A stretch of 64,000 bases of DNA from positions 186,001 to 250,000 of the forward strand of contig CAZTOW010000006.1 of the NCBI GenBank assembly GCA_964615375.1. Direction: 5' to 3'. Positions 1 through 9,778 of this stretch are shown piece after piece. Position numbers and translations under genes: made by a program. The number at the start of each line of letters is the position of its first letter. The first letter of the stretch is position 1. Origin of the DNA: CAZKWG01 sp964615375. Its GTDB lineage: Bacteria; Myxococcota_A; UBA796; CAZKWG01. Below the pieces are notes generated by a model. That model saw only the letters and a program-made list of their open reading frames with translations, was not told the origin of the DNA and did no database searches.

Positions 1-475
1 CGCTGGCCCCCACGCTCACGGTCAGGTCCCCCGACCAGCTCAGCAGCCCGCCCGCCACCCCGCAGACGAGGAAGAGGCCCAGCAGGCGCTGGGGCCCGAA
101 CAGCGCCTCGCAGAGCGCGCCGAGGCCGACCAGGGCCGCCGCGTTCAAGCCCAGGTGGAGGCCGTCCCCGTGCAGGAAGAGGCTGGTGACCAGCCTCCAG
201 GGCTCGCCGTCCTCCAGCGCCGTCCCGCTGAGCCCGCCCATGCGCTCCAGCGGACGGACGCCGCGGTTGCCGACCAGGGCCCACAGCGCCGGGCGACCGC
301 GGTCGATCTGCCAGAGCGCGCCGGCCAGGTGCGCCCCCAGGATCGCCACCAGCAGCGCGGGCCAGGCCCAGGCCCGCTGCTGGAGCGCGCCGGTGAAGGC
401 CACGTCCACCCACCAGCGACCGTGCTCCTCGGGGCTGGCGTCCGGCCCGGGACGCTCGGTCAGCGGACCCGCCAC
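1..475 (-). CDS. Rhomboid family intramembrane serine protease (C-terminus beyond window edge)
   Basis: Rhomboids cleave membrane proteins inside the bilayer of the inner membrane. Reading on the minus strand from a GTG at 475 gives 158 residues before the window ends. A first hydrophobic helix lies near residues 38-54. The family motif H-x4-H-x3-N appears as HGDGLHLGLN, with His102, His107 and Asn111; it is followed by the GLGALCE segment. The last three visible residues are Gly-Ala-Ser, which fit the start of the catalytic GxSG, so Ser158 would be the nucleophile; the catalytic His in the later helix cannot be seen. The start overlaps the stop of the upstream glycosyltransferase-like gene by 16 bases, so the two are probably co-transcribed and translationally coupled. 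Family assignment is firm; substrate unknown. Confidence 0.82.
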   Translation of the reverse strand, partial: MAGPLTERPGPDASPEEHGRWWVDVAFTGALQQRAWAWPALLVAILGAHLAGALWQIDRGRPALWALVGNRGVRPLERMGGLSGTALEDGEPWRLVTSLFLHGDGLHLGLNAAALVGLGALCEALFGPQRLLGLFLVCGVAGGLLSWSGDLTVSVGAS

Positions 476-1938
476 AGCGTCACCTCCTCCAGTCGGCCCG
501 GTCTCCAGCCCAGGGGCAGGGGGCCCAGGGTCTCGGCGTAGAAGCCCACGCCCTGCGCCAGGTCCAGCACACGGAGGCGCCCCAGGCCCGCCCCGCCGTG
601 GGCCACCGCCTCCCAGCCCTCCCCCGGGCCGAAGCCGGGGCTCGCGTTCTCCGGGATGGCGACCAGGCCCTCGGCCGGCGGCGTCGCGCGGAAGGTCCAG
701 CCGGCCTGCTCCATGCGCCAGCGGAAGCTCCACTCCCCGGTGAAGCTGCCGGGATCGGCGTCCTCCAGCACCGTCTCCGCCGCCGCCACCGCCGCCTCGG
801 CGTAGGCCAGCTCCGCCCGGACCAGCGCGAGCGAGAGCCCCAGCTGCGCCGCCGCCGCCGCCCCGATCCAGAGCTCCCGGCGCCGACCGGCCAGGGCCAG
901 AAGGAGCGGCGCCGCCCCTGGCAGCAGGTAGCGGCTGGCCGCGTAGTTGTGGCCGAGCGCCACGCCCAGCGTCACCACCCCCCCGAGCCCGCCCAGCAGC
1001 GGGCGGTCCCCCTCGCGCGCCCGCGCCGCGCCCACCAGCGCGAGCCCGCCCAGCACGGCCAGCCCCAGCAGCCCGAGCCGCTCCGCCGTGTCCGGCCCCT
1101 CCGGCCAGCCCAGCGCCAACGCAAGGCCCCCCAGCAGGAAGCCCAGGGGCAGCGCGCGGCGGTCCATCGCCAGCAGCGCAGCGGGGCCGACGACAAGCCC
1201 CAGACGCACTAAAACACCTAGTATCCTCTCCGGCAGCGGCCCCCGCGGGATCTCCCCCGCCCGGGAGAGCACCTCCCACAGGTGGACACGCCCATAGAGC
1301 GCGTAGAGCCAGCCCTCTCCCGCCGCCCAGGGCAGGAGGAAGGCCAGCCAGAAGGGCAGGCTCTCCCGCAGCCGCCCGCGTCGCCAGGCCTCCATCCCCA
1401 GCACGGGCGCCAGGATCAGCGCCGGGTAGCGCGTGAAGCCGGCCAGCGCGAGCGCGAGGCCCCCGGCGACCAGCACAGGCCAGCGCCGCGCCTGCTCCCA
1501 GGCCAGCACCCAGGCGCACAGCGCCGCCATCACCAGGCCGCTCGCCATGAGATCGGGCATCAGGCCGCGGCCCAGGGCCAGCACCACCACCGGGGCGCTG
1601 AGCGCCAGCGCGAGGGTGGGCCAGGGCCGGGGCGCGCGCTCGGCCAGCAGGCCCACGCCGAGCCCGAGCAGGGCGGCCCAGGGCAGGCCGGCGAGGCGCC
1701 GCAGGTCGGCCAGATCGTGGGCGAAGGGGAGGAGCAGCTTCAGCCAGGCGATGAAGAGCGGCGGGTGGGCGAAGACGAAGGCGTCCGGCGCGGGGCTGTC
1801 TCCCCAGGGGGGGCCCGGCCGCCACCAGTCGTAGGGGCGGGCCATCGGGGCGTGGGCGGCCAGCCAGAGCCAGGTCTCCTCGTCCAGGACGGGGAGCGCG
1901 TGGCCCCGGACGGCGACCAGCGCCGCCGCCGCGATCAT
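460..1938 (-). CDS. GT-C type membrane glycosyltransferase-like protein (ArnT/PMT-like)
   Basis: A 492-residue polytopic membrane protein with roughly ten hydrophobic segments. The layout resembles lipid-linked sugar transferases of the GT-C fold: an acidic motif (DEET) in the first periplasmic loop after helix 1, and a HPPLFIAWLK segment like the HPPL motif of ArnT/dolichyl-phosphate-mannose transferases. Such enzymes use polyprenyl-phosphate sugars to modify lipids or proteins on the periplasmic face. The start is uncertain: ATG at 1938 is chosen, but an in-frame GTG at 1944 is possible. It begins 23 bases after the dapD stop and overlaps the rhomboid gene at its 3' end, so it may be carried on the dap transcript. 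The acceptor cannot be told from sequence. Confidence 0.6.
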   Translation of the reverse strand: MIAAAALVAVRGHALPVLDEETWLWLAAHAPMARPYDWWRPGPPWGDSPAPDAFVFAHPPLFIAWLKLLLPFAHDLADLRRLAGLPWAALLGLGVGLLAERAPRPWPTLALALSAPVVVLALGRGLMPDLMASGLVMAALCAWVLAWEQARRWPVLVAGGLALALAGFTRYPALILAPVLGMEAWRRGRLRESLPFWLAFLLPWAAGEGWLYALYGRVHLWEVLSRAGEIPRGPLPERILGVLVRLGLVVGPAALLAMDRRALPLGFLLGGLALALGWPEGPDTAERLGLLGLAVLGGLALVGAARAREGDRPLLGGLGGVVTLGVALGHNYAASRYLLPGAAPLLLALAGRRRELWIGAAAAAQLGLSLALVRAELAYAEAAVAAAETVLEDADPGSFTGEWSFRWRMEQAGWTFRATPPAEGLVAIPENASPGFGPGEGWEAVAHGGAGLGRLRVLDLAQGVGFYAETLGPLPLGWRPGRLEEVTLWRVR

Positions 1939-1961
1939 GCCCACCAGGCGCGGCTGGAGCC

Positions 1962-2770
<809 letters not shown>

Positions 2771-2774
<4 letters not shown>

Positions 2775-3934
2775 CGCGCCTCCTCGGCGGCGAAGCTGCG
2801 CCACAGCGCGATGGCCTCGCGGCACTGCTCCATGCTGGGCACCAGGGCCAGGCGCACGTAGTCGCCGCCCGCGTCGCTGACGGCGAACATGCCGCCCGGA
2901 GACAGCAGGATGCCGTGGCGCAGGAGCGCGGCGGCGTAGCTCTCGGCGGTGTAGCCCCTGGGCACCTTGATCCACAGATAGATGGTGGCCTCGCTGGCCT
3001 CCACCTCCACGCCGACCTCGCGGAAGAAGTCCATGAAGAGCTGCTTCTTCTCGCGGAAGACCTGGCGGCGGCGCTCGACGTGGGCGTCGTCCTTCCAGGC
3101 GGCCTCCGCCGCGGCGTTGACGAAGTCCTGGGCGGCCAGGCCCGGGTTGCTGCGCAGGTGGCGCAGGCGCTCCATGACCGCGGCGTCCCCGGCCAGGAAG
3201 CCCGTGCGGTAGCCGGTCATGCCCGAGCGCTTGGACAGCGAGTGCAGGACCAGCATGTTCTTCGTGCCCGCCTCCAGGAGCGAGTGGGGCACCACGTCCT
3301 GGTAGATGTCGGCGTAGGTCTCGTCGGACACGCAGAGGATGTCGTACTCCACGCACAGATCGTAGATGCGGCGCAGATCGTCCAGAGGGGTGATGGAGCC
3401 CGAGGGGTTGTGCGGGTTGTTGATCCAGAGCATCCGCGTGCGGCGCAGCACGTCCTCGGGCAGCAGCCAGGGGCGGAAGACGTGGTCGCCGTGCAGGGCC
3501 ACCGGGTACGCCTCGCCGCCGGCGAAGAGGGCGCCGCGCTGGTAGGCCGGGTAGCCCGGGTCGGGGAAGACCACCAGACGGTCCTCGGCCGCCGGGTCGA
3601 TGACCAGCAGCGGCGTGTGGAAGACCGCCTCCTTGGAGCCCGCCGTCGGCATGATCTGGGTGTCGGGGTTCAGGGTCACCCCGAAGCGCCGCTTCATGTA
3701 GTCGGCGATGGCGACGCGCACGCTCTTGCGGCCGTTGATGCTGGGGTACGGGCACTCGGGCTCGACGGCGTCCAGCAGGGCCTGGCGGATGAACTCCGGG
3801 GTGGGCTCGACCGGGTCGCCGGTCCCGAAGTCGTAGATGGTCAGGCCCGTCTTCGTCAGCTCGGCCTTGAGGCGCTCGAGCTCGAAGGCGGGGTAGGTGC
3901 GCAGGTTGTCGAGGAGGGGGTTCAGGCGCGGCAC
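2771..3934 (-). CDS. dapC: Succinyldiaminopimelate transaminase (fold-type I PLP aminotransferase)
   Basis: A 387-residue class I/II aminotransferase. The PLP-binding Lys lies in HSLSKRSGMTGYRTGF and the cofactor contact Asn in INNPHNPSG, both standard for fold type I. Position directly before dapD with a four-base overlap identifies the reaction as transamination of N-succinyl-2-amino-6-ketopimelate with glutamate in the diaminopimelate pathway. Start is GTG at 3934 with a GGAG ribosome site upstream; no in-frame ATG lies close by. Alternative reading as LL-diaminopimelate aminotransferase (DapL) is disfavoured by the adjacent dapD, because the DapL route needs no succinyl step. Confidence 0.9.
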
Positions 3935-3960
3935 GCGATCTCCATCAGGTCGCCGTATCT

Positions 3961-4824
3961 CTATTGCGCCGCTGGGGGTTCCGCCTGTAACGACAGGTCA
4001 GCGGTGGAGGCCAGGGCGTCCCGGGCGCGCAGGGCCAGCGAGAGCGCGCGGAGATCCTGCTCGATGGAGAAGCGCGGGCTCGCACCTCGGGCGCATTCCA
4101 CGAAGTGGGCCAGCGAGGCCAGCAGCGGGTTCTCCTCGGGAAAGTGGGCGTAGTCCAGGTGCTCCGGGCCGCCGGGGCCCTGGAGCTCCAGCGTGCGCTC
4201 GGGCGGGGCCAGCCGGCTCGCGCTCAGCCAGGCGCGGGCGCCCGAGGGGAAGCCGAGCTCCAGCTCCAGGTGGTCCTCGTGCCCGCGGGCCCACAGCGCG
4301 CCCGGCTCCTCGCCGAGCAGGAGCAGCGCGAGATCCAGGTCGTGGATGGCCAGATCCAGGGCCACGCCCAGGTCCTGCACGCGGCGCCCCCCGTGCCGTC
4401 GTGCCCGGAGCTGTCGAGGGGCCGGTCGGGCGAGCAGGCGTTGGACCTGGCTGTGGAAGCGCAGGAGGTGGCCTCCCTGGAGGGTGAGCCCCCGGGCGCG
4501 GGCGAGGGTCGCGAGACTCTGGGCGTCCGAGAGGGAGGTCGCCAGCGGCTTCTCCACCAGCGTGTGGAGCCCAGCCTCCAGCGCGGCCCGCGCCAGGCCC
4601 GCATGCGAGCCCGCCGGGCTGGCGATCACCACCACGTCCAGCTCGCCCAGCAGCTCTCGCGGGTCCAGGAAGGCCCGCGCCCCCAGCGGCCCCGCCAGCG
4701 CCGCGGCCCGCTCCGGGTGGGTGTCCAGCACGCCGACCAGCCGCACGCCCGGCAGCCGCGTCAGGTTACGCGCGTGGTGGGCGCCCATGCTGCCCGCGCC
4801 GATGACCCCTGCTCTCAGAACCAC
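3961..4824 (-). CDS. Gfo/Idh/MocA family NAD(P)-dependent oxidoreductase
   Basis: Cytoplasmic sugar or polyol dehydrogenase-like protein of 287 residues. A Rossmann motif GAGSMG opens the protein right after the start, the EKP motif (LVEKPLATS) holds the usual catalytic Lys, and IHDLDLALLL matches the conserved H-D-x-D segment of the substrate domain. The GTG at 4824 is preferred because it puts the nucleotide-binding strand at residues 4-12; the open frame runs further upstream but that extension has no family similarity and would overlap the divergent gene at 4919. The protein is shorter than many members (about 330 residues). Substrate cannot be inferred; it lies 26 bases upstream of dapC on the same strand and may share its transcript. 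Confidence 0.8.
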   Translation of the reverse strand: MVLRAGVIGAGSMGAHHARNLTRLPGVRLVGVLDTHPERAAALAGPLGARAFLDPRELLGELDVVVIASPAGSHAGLARAALEAGLHTLVEKPLATSLSDAQSLATLARARGLTLQGGHLLRFHSQVQRLLARPAPRQLRARRHGGRRVQDLGVALDLAIHDLDLALLLLGEEPGALWARGHEDHLELELGFPSGARAWLSASRLAPPERTLELQGPGGPEHLDYAHFPEENPLLASLAHFVECARGASPRFSIEQDLRALSLALRARDALASTADLSLQAEPPAAQ

Positions 4825-4918
4825 GCCCGAAGCTCCGCGGGTGTTGTAGCCGACCGCGGGAGGATCCGCGACGACCGGATAGGCTCCCGCCGAACCTCGG
4901 CCCGCGAGCGCTGTCCAG

Positions 4919-5965
4919 ATGTGGATGCCCACGCTGCCCGCCCTCGCCGCCCTCCTCGCCTGCGCGCACCGCTCGCGCCCCCTGGCCGAAGGCGAGGCTG
5001 CGCTCTCCTACCCTCAACGGGCGGCGGCGAAGCTGGGCCTGGTGGAGCACCAGAGCCCGCCCACACCAGACTGGCTCCGTGAGGGCGGCGGGTTCTGGGT
5101 GCGCACCACCCAGGGCGACTGCGTGCTCTTCGAGGGGAGCGCCGAGTTTGCCAGCCACAGGCTCTGCTCGAGGGAGGAAGACGGGTGGACGATCTCGACC
5201 TACACCCACCTCGCGCTGCGCATCGACCCACCTCCCTTCCCCTCCGCCGCCGAGCTTCCCCTCGTCGAGGGCGGCTACCGGAGGAAGCCCCCTCCGATCT
5301 ATGGCGACGACCGCGGCGAGGGTGGGACCGAGCTCATCGCGAACCTGAGCCTCGCGACCTCGCGCACGCGCCTGGGCCCCGACGGCGAGGAGAGCGAGCT
5401 CATCTCCTTGTCGTCCACGTCTCGCGCATACGACCCGCGCTGGTTCCTGGTCGAGGCCGACGAGACGCACGCCCGCTTCGAGACCCTGGTGCGCGCCTGG
5501 CTGATGCCGACCATCGAGACCCACCCCTGTGACCGGACGTCCGCGCAGGCGCTCGCGGGCGAGGAGCCAGCGAAGCTCTGGTACGATCACGCCGTCCGCG
5601 AGGGGCTGAAGCACTGCCCCACCGAGCGCGGCGCGGACGCGCTCACCGAGCGCCTCGAGGCCCCCGGCGGCGTCACCGACTACTGGCCTGAGACCCGCCA
5701 ACACCGGCGCCCGGTGGACTGCCGCGAGCCCTGTGAGCCCTACCTGGGCACCTGGGAGCCGGACCCCATCTACATCCCTCCGGGCGGCATCCCCAACCCG
5801 CTGTATCGCGACCCGAAGCCTGAGAGCTTCCTGCTCTTCCGGGTGGAGGCCGCCTGCCTGGCCTCGAAGGAGCCCGGGGTGTTGAGGCTCCCGGAGGGCG
5901 AGCGCGACGATCCGTGGCTCCACCCTGCCGAGGAGGGTCCACCCGTGATCAGGAGCTCGCCGTAG
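4919..5965 (+). CDS. Putative lipoprotein, function unknown
   Basis: A 348-residue protein with a short hydrophobic N-terminus ending in a lipobox (LLAC, Cys15), so probably a lipid-anchored envelope protein. The body is hydrophilic, rich in Pro, Glu and Arg, has several cysteines and no family motif that I recognise. Two ATG codons (4919 and 4925) are both possible starts. It is divergent from the oxidoreductase gene and 107 bases upstream of a toxin-like gene on the same strand. Whether it has anything to do with that gene, for example as a partner, cannot be told from sequence. Confidence 0.6.
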   Translation: MWMPTLPALAALLACAHRSRPLAEGEAALSYPQRAAAKLGLVEHQSPPTPDWLREGGGFWVRTTQGDCVLFEGSAEFASHRLCSREEDGWTISTYTHLALRIDPPPFPSAAELPLVEGGYRRKPPPIYGDDRGEGGTELIANLSLATSRTRLGPDGEESELISLSSTSRAYDPRWFLVEADETHARFETLVRAWLMPTIETHPCDRTSAQALAGEEPAKLWYDHAVREGLKHCPTERGADALTERLEAPGGVTDYWPETRQHRRPVDCREPCEPYLGTWEPDPIYIPPGGIPNPLYRDPKPESFLLFRVEAACLASKEPGVLRLPEGERDDPWLHPAEEGPPVIRSSP

Positions 5966-6072
5966 GCGATCCGTGTTCCCCTCCGACCGCCATCGGACCA
6001 GGGTCCTGCGCGGGGCCATGCCAGGCATTATGTTCAGATACCCACACCGTGCCTGCCCCTCCTGGAGCGACG

Positions 6073-7389
6073 ATGTCCAAGTCCTTCCGCCCCGCCGAGC
6101 AGACCAGCACGACGCCCGCGCCCGGCGCGGCGACGCTCGCGGACACCCTCTGCGCCTTCGACTGGTTCTCCCTCGGGGACCTCTGCGGGGGAGCGCAGGA
6201 CATCGACCCGGCCTACGGCAACGCCGCCGTCCAGGACGCGCTGCTCCAGGAGACGGACCGCGGCCCGGACCTCGCCGAGGAGGAGCCCGTCCTCGCCCCC
6301 GCCCAGGACCCCTGCCGACCGCGCGTGAGCTACATCGACCCCCGCTGGCCGGACATGCCCTCCGTCGAGCAGATCCAGATCCCCAGCCAGGTCTCGCGCA
6401 CGGGCTCCGACTACTTCCACGCGCAGGACCAGGTGGGCAGCACCGAGGACTTCGAGACCCCGGGCGACGTGACCGCCAACCACTGCGAGGATCTGGCCGC
6501 GAACATCCAGCGCGCCCTCGACAGCGGGTTGATGCACCCGAGCGAGCTCCACCGCCTCGGGGACGAGGACGTGCAGGAGAAGTACGCCATCGACTACACC
6601 TATCGCGCGCCGATCCTCTCCCAGCTCGCCGACGGCGCCATGGACGCGGCCTACATCGCCGCCAACTTCATCCCGGGCTTCGGCCTGCTGGAGGCCGCCG
6701 TCACCGGGCGGGACGTGACCTTCTGGGACCTCATCGACCTGGCGCCGGGGCTCGGGAAGCTGGGCAAGCTGGGCAAGCTCGCGGGCAAGGCTGATGATGT
6801 GATGGACCTCGCGCGCGTCGCCGGGAAGACGGACGAGCTCGGCGATCTGGCCCGCATCGGCAACCAGGCCAGCGACGCCAACCGCGTCGCGCCCATCACC
6901 AAGGCCGAGTTCCTCGAGAAGCGCGCCACCCAGAACCTCGCCCAGACCGGGAGCGACTCCGTGGCGCAGCTCAAGTCCATCCGCCGCAACTCCGAGCGCC
7001 TCGTCTCCGGCAAGGCCACGGCGAGCTCCGCGGACACCGCCAGCCAGGTCGCGAAGACCCAGCAGAACGTCGCGCTGGGCCGCCACAACGCCGCCGGCTC
7101 GAACTTCCACAAGCTCAACCAGGACCGCGTGAAGTGGGCCCAGGGTCAGGGGCACCTGCAGGACGTGCGCGTGGACCCCTGGATCAAGGCCCCCGCCGGG
7201 AGCTCGAAGATGTGGCGCAAGCCGGACTACGGCCTCTACGACAGCCAGGGCAACCTGTCGCGGATGCTGGACATCAAGCCCAACAAGTGCAGCGCGAACG
7301 CCTACGACGGCACGCCGCAGTTCATGGACCTCTTCAACACCACGGGCAAGATGCCCGTCCCGATGTACTACCGGCTGCCCTTCCAGTAG
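6073..7389 (+). CDS. Polymorphic-toxin-like protein with possible PD-(D/E)xK nuclease tail
   Basis: A 438-residue protein starting at ATG 6073 behind a GGAG site. Three parts are visible. Residues 1-190 are acidic and low in complexity. Residues 190-270 hold a hydrophobic, Gly/Leu-rich stretch (FIPGFGLLEAAVTGRD followed by repeated KLGKLG) of the kind found in pretoxin segments before toxin tips. The tail (about 300-438) is basic and contains KPDYG around residue 384 and LDIKP with Asp400-x-Lys402, spaced 16 residues apart as in PD-(D/E)xK nucleases. I infer a secreted or delivered nuclease toxin, but there is no delivery domain (PAAR, RHS, LXG) and no recognisable immunity gene next to it. 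Function unproven. Confidence 0.5.
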   Translation: MSKSFRPAEQTSTTPAPGAATLADTLCAFDWFSLGDLCGGAQDIDPAYGNAAVQDALLQETDRGPDLAEEEPVLAPAQDPCRPRVSYIDPRWPDMPSVEQIQIPSQVSRTGSDYFHAQDQVGSTEDFETPGDVTANHCEDLAANIQRALDSGLMHPSELHRLGDEDVQEKYAIDYTYRAPILSQLADGAMDAAYIAANFIPGFGLLEAAVTGRDVTFWDLIDLAPGLGKLGKLGKLAGKADDVMDLARVAGKTDELGDLARIGNQASDANRVAPITKAEFLEKRATQNLAQTGSDSVAQLKSIRRNSERLVSGKATASSADTASQVAKTQQNVALGRHNAAGSNFHKLNQDRVKWAQGQGHLQDVRVDPWIKAPAGSSKMWRKPDYGLYDSQGNLSRMLDIKPNKCSANAYDGTPQFMDLFNTTGKMPVPMYYRLPFQ

Positions 7390-7486
7390 GGCTCGCCAGA
7401 CGGCGCCCCTCGATAACACACGATGACAAGCGAACGGCGTACGCGCTGGCCCGTGCTACTCCCGCTCTTGTAGCCCTGGAGCTCAC

Positions 7487-9778
7487 TTGCGCGCTGGCTC
7501 CCCCGTCCTCCTCACCGCGCTCGTCACCGCCGCAGGCTGCGCCAGCCCCACGACGACGGAGACCGGGTACATCTGGGTGGAGCGCGGCACCGACGACCCG
7601 GCGGGGCCAGTGCAGCTCGGTCGGCTCAGCGGCGACGGGGAGCGACTCTACGCCGGGCCGCCGCAGGGGGGCCCCTGGGTGGGGGAGCCGGACGGGGAGG
7701 ACTGGCAGCCCATCGGGGACCAGCACCAGGGCGGGGTCACCTGGATGGAGGTCCTTAGGGGCGAGACCGGATGTGACCCGGACACGCTGTTCACCATCGG
7801 CGAAAGCGGCTTCTTCCGATCCACGGACGGCGCCCACACCTGGGAGGAGGTCGAGGGCCTGGACGCTCCCTACAGCGTGCGCCGCCTCCTCAAGATGAGC
7901 GACGGAAGCGGTCGCCTGTTCCTGGTCAGTGGGCAGGCCGGAGCGGACGCGGTATTGCGCAGCGAAGACCGGGGCGCCACCTGGGAGCCCGTCTTCGACC
8001 TCGAGGGCTTCTACGGAGATCTGTGGTCCCCGCGCGAGGGGAGCGGCGACCTCTACCTCGCGGGCCCCCACAGCGTGATGTACCGCTCCACCGACGGCGG
8101 AGACACCTGGGACGCGCTCGGGAGCTTCGACGATCGCGAGCGCCGCGTCAGCCTGGTCGGCTCAGAGGCCGGCAGCCCGCGGCTCTGGGTGGTGATCGAC
8201 AGCAACGGCCCGCTCCTCCGGCGCTCGGACGACGGCGGCGAGAGCTTCGAGGACCTCGGGACGCTGACCGACCTCTCTGGCGCGGGCATCGCGGCGAGCA
8301 TCGACGACCCCGATCTCCTCGCCTACAGCGGAGAGACCCTGCACGTCAGCCGCGACGGCGGCGAGCGCTTCTCGTCGCTGAGCGAGGCGTCGGAGTACTA
8401 CGACAGTCCGGCAACCCGGCTTCACGGCGACATCCAACAGATCGTGGTCCAGCGGGACGCGGACGGCGCGGAGGTCTGGCACCTCGGCACCGGCGGTGGG
8501 CTCTACCGCTCCCAGGACGGGCTGAACACCGTGGAGAACCTCTCGCTGAGCGGCCTGCGCGTCGGCGCCTATTATGCCACGCTGACGAGCGCGGCGGACC
8601 CCACCCGCGTCGCGGCAGGCTCCAGCGGCCAGGGCTACCAGCTCACGGAGGAGGTGGACGAGATCAGCGATCTCCTGCAGCTGGAGCAGGTGAAGAGCGG
8701 CGGCTACGTCCAGCTCACCTCGTCCGATGGCACGCACGACCTCGTCTACACTTCGCCCGAGGAGTCGGAGAGCTCGGGGGATCTCCTGGTTCAAGTCGGC
8801 GAGGAGGACCCGAGCTTCTTCACGCTGAAGTACCCAACCGGCGCGCGCCTGCTCACGACCTCGCCCATCCTCGTCGCCGACCCCGACGAGCCTACCGTCT
8901 TTTATTACCTGGCGAACCAGCTCTATCGGTACAAGGTCGATCCCAGCGCTGAGACCGCGACCCACGCGATCTGGAGCGACGACAGCCTCCCGACGAGCAG
9001 TGACAGCCGCCTGCAGATGCTCGCATTCTCTCCCTTGGACTCGGCTCGCGTCTACGCCACGAGCGACAGCCGGGGGTTCTTTCGGTCCGACAACCACGGC
9101 CAGACCTGGGAAGCCCTCAGCACGATCCCGCTCCCGGGGCCGCGCGGGCACGCCATCCTGATCTTCAGCGAGGATGACGAGGTCGTGATCGTGGCGGGCT
9201 CCGACGAGGCATTGAGGGCGATCTTCCTCAGCACCGACGGGGGCGAGACCTTTGAGACCTGGAGCCAGGGCCTCGAGGACGACACGGTCTACTGCCTGTG
9301 CGAGGCCGGAGACGGCTCGGGCAGGATCTTCGCTGGCGCGCCCACCGGAGTCTTCGAGCGCAGGCTGGAGGACCCGATGTGGTGGAACGTGTCGCGCGGG
9401 AGGGCGCCCGTGATCCCGTACCGAGGCTGCGAGACCCTCAAAGACGAGAACACCATCCGCTTCTCGACCCTCGGGCGCGGCATCTGGGACCTGAAGCTCT
9501 CGGCGGAGACCGCGGCGGAGACGGGCGCCGACTCGGGACCCGGCGGGAGCGGATCTCTGGAGCCCGGCGCGGACAGCGGGGACTGCGGGGAGGACAGCGG
9601 TCTCTGGAGGGAGACCGGCGCCTCGCCTGACAGCGCGGAGGAACCCGCGGTCCGATCCGGCAAGGCGGAGGGCGGCTGCAGCTACGCGGGCGACGCGGGC
9701 CGTTCGGGGCTCGCGCTGGTGGGGATGGCGCTGGGGCTCCTCGCCCTGAGGCGGCGGATTGGTATCGGACCTTATTGA
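7487..9778 (+). CDS. Asp-box (BNR/VPS10-like) surface lipoprotein with MYXO-CTERM-like tail
   Basis: A 763-residue exported protein. A TTG start at 7487 has a GGAG site five bases upstream and gives a signal peptide with a lipobox (TAAGC, Cys18). The body carries at least five Asp-box loops of the S-x-D-x-G-x-T/R-W/F type (for example SEDRGATW, STDGGDTW, SDNHGQTW, STDGGETF), typical of sialidase/VPS10-like beta-propellers. A Thr/Asp/Gly-rich linker leads to a tail at about residues 729-760: GGCS (Cys731), a hydrophobic helix, then RRR. This matches the architecture of MYXO-CTERM surface-anchoring tails. Having both a lipobox and such a tail is odd. It overlaps the convergent regulator gene by seven bases. 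No catalytic residues recognised. Confidence 0.75.
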   Translation: MRAGSPVLLTALVTAAGCASPTTTETGYIWVERGTDDPAGPVQLGRLSGDGERLYAGPPQGGPWVGEPDGEDWQPIGDQHQGGVTWMEVLRGETGCDPDTLFTIGESGFFRSTDGAHTWEEVEGLDAPYSVRRLLKMSDGSGRLFLVSGQAGADAVLRSEDRGATWEPVFDLEGFYGDLWSPREGSGDLYLAGPHSVMYRSTDGGDTWDALGSFDDRERRVSLVGSEAGSPRLWVVIDSNGPLLRRSDDGGESFEDLGTLTDLSGAGIAASIDDPDLLAYSGETLHVSRDGGERFSSLSEASEYYDSPATRLHGDIQQIVVQRDADGAEVWHLGTGGGLYRSQDGLNTVENLSLSGLRVGAYYATLTSAADPTRVAAGSSGQGYQLTEEVDEISDLLQLEQVKSGGYVQLTSSDGTHDLVYTSPEESESSGDLLVQVGEEDPSFFTLKYPTGARLLTTSPILVADPDEPTVFYYLANQLYRYKVDPSAETATHAIWSDDSLPTSSDSRLQMLAFSPLDSARVYATSDSRGFFRSDNHGQTWEALSTIPLPGPRGHAILIFSEDDEVVIVAGSDEALRAIFLSTDGGETFETWSQGLEDDTVYCLCEAGDGSGRIFAGAPTGVFERRLEDPMWWNVSRGRAPVIPYRGCETLKDENTIRFSTLGRGIWDLKLSAETAAETGADSGPGGSGSLEPGADSGDCGEDSGLWRETGASPDSAEEPAVRSGKAEGGCSYAGDAGRSGLALVGMALGLLALRRRIGIGPY

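Noticed and set aside
7487..9778. Asp-box lipoprotein as immunity partner of the toxin-like gene
   Set aside because: Far larger than immunity proteins and carrying its own surface-anchoring signals; nothing ties it to the toxin except position.
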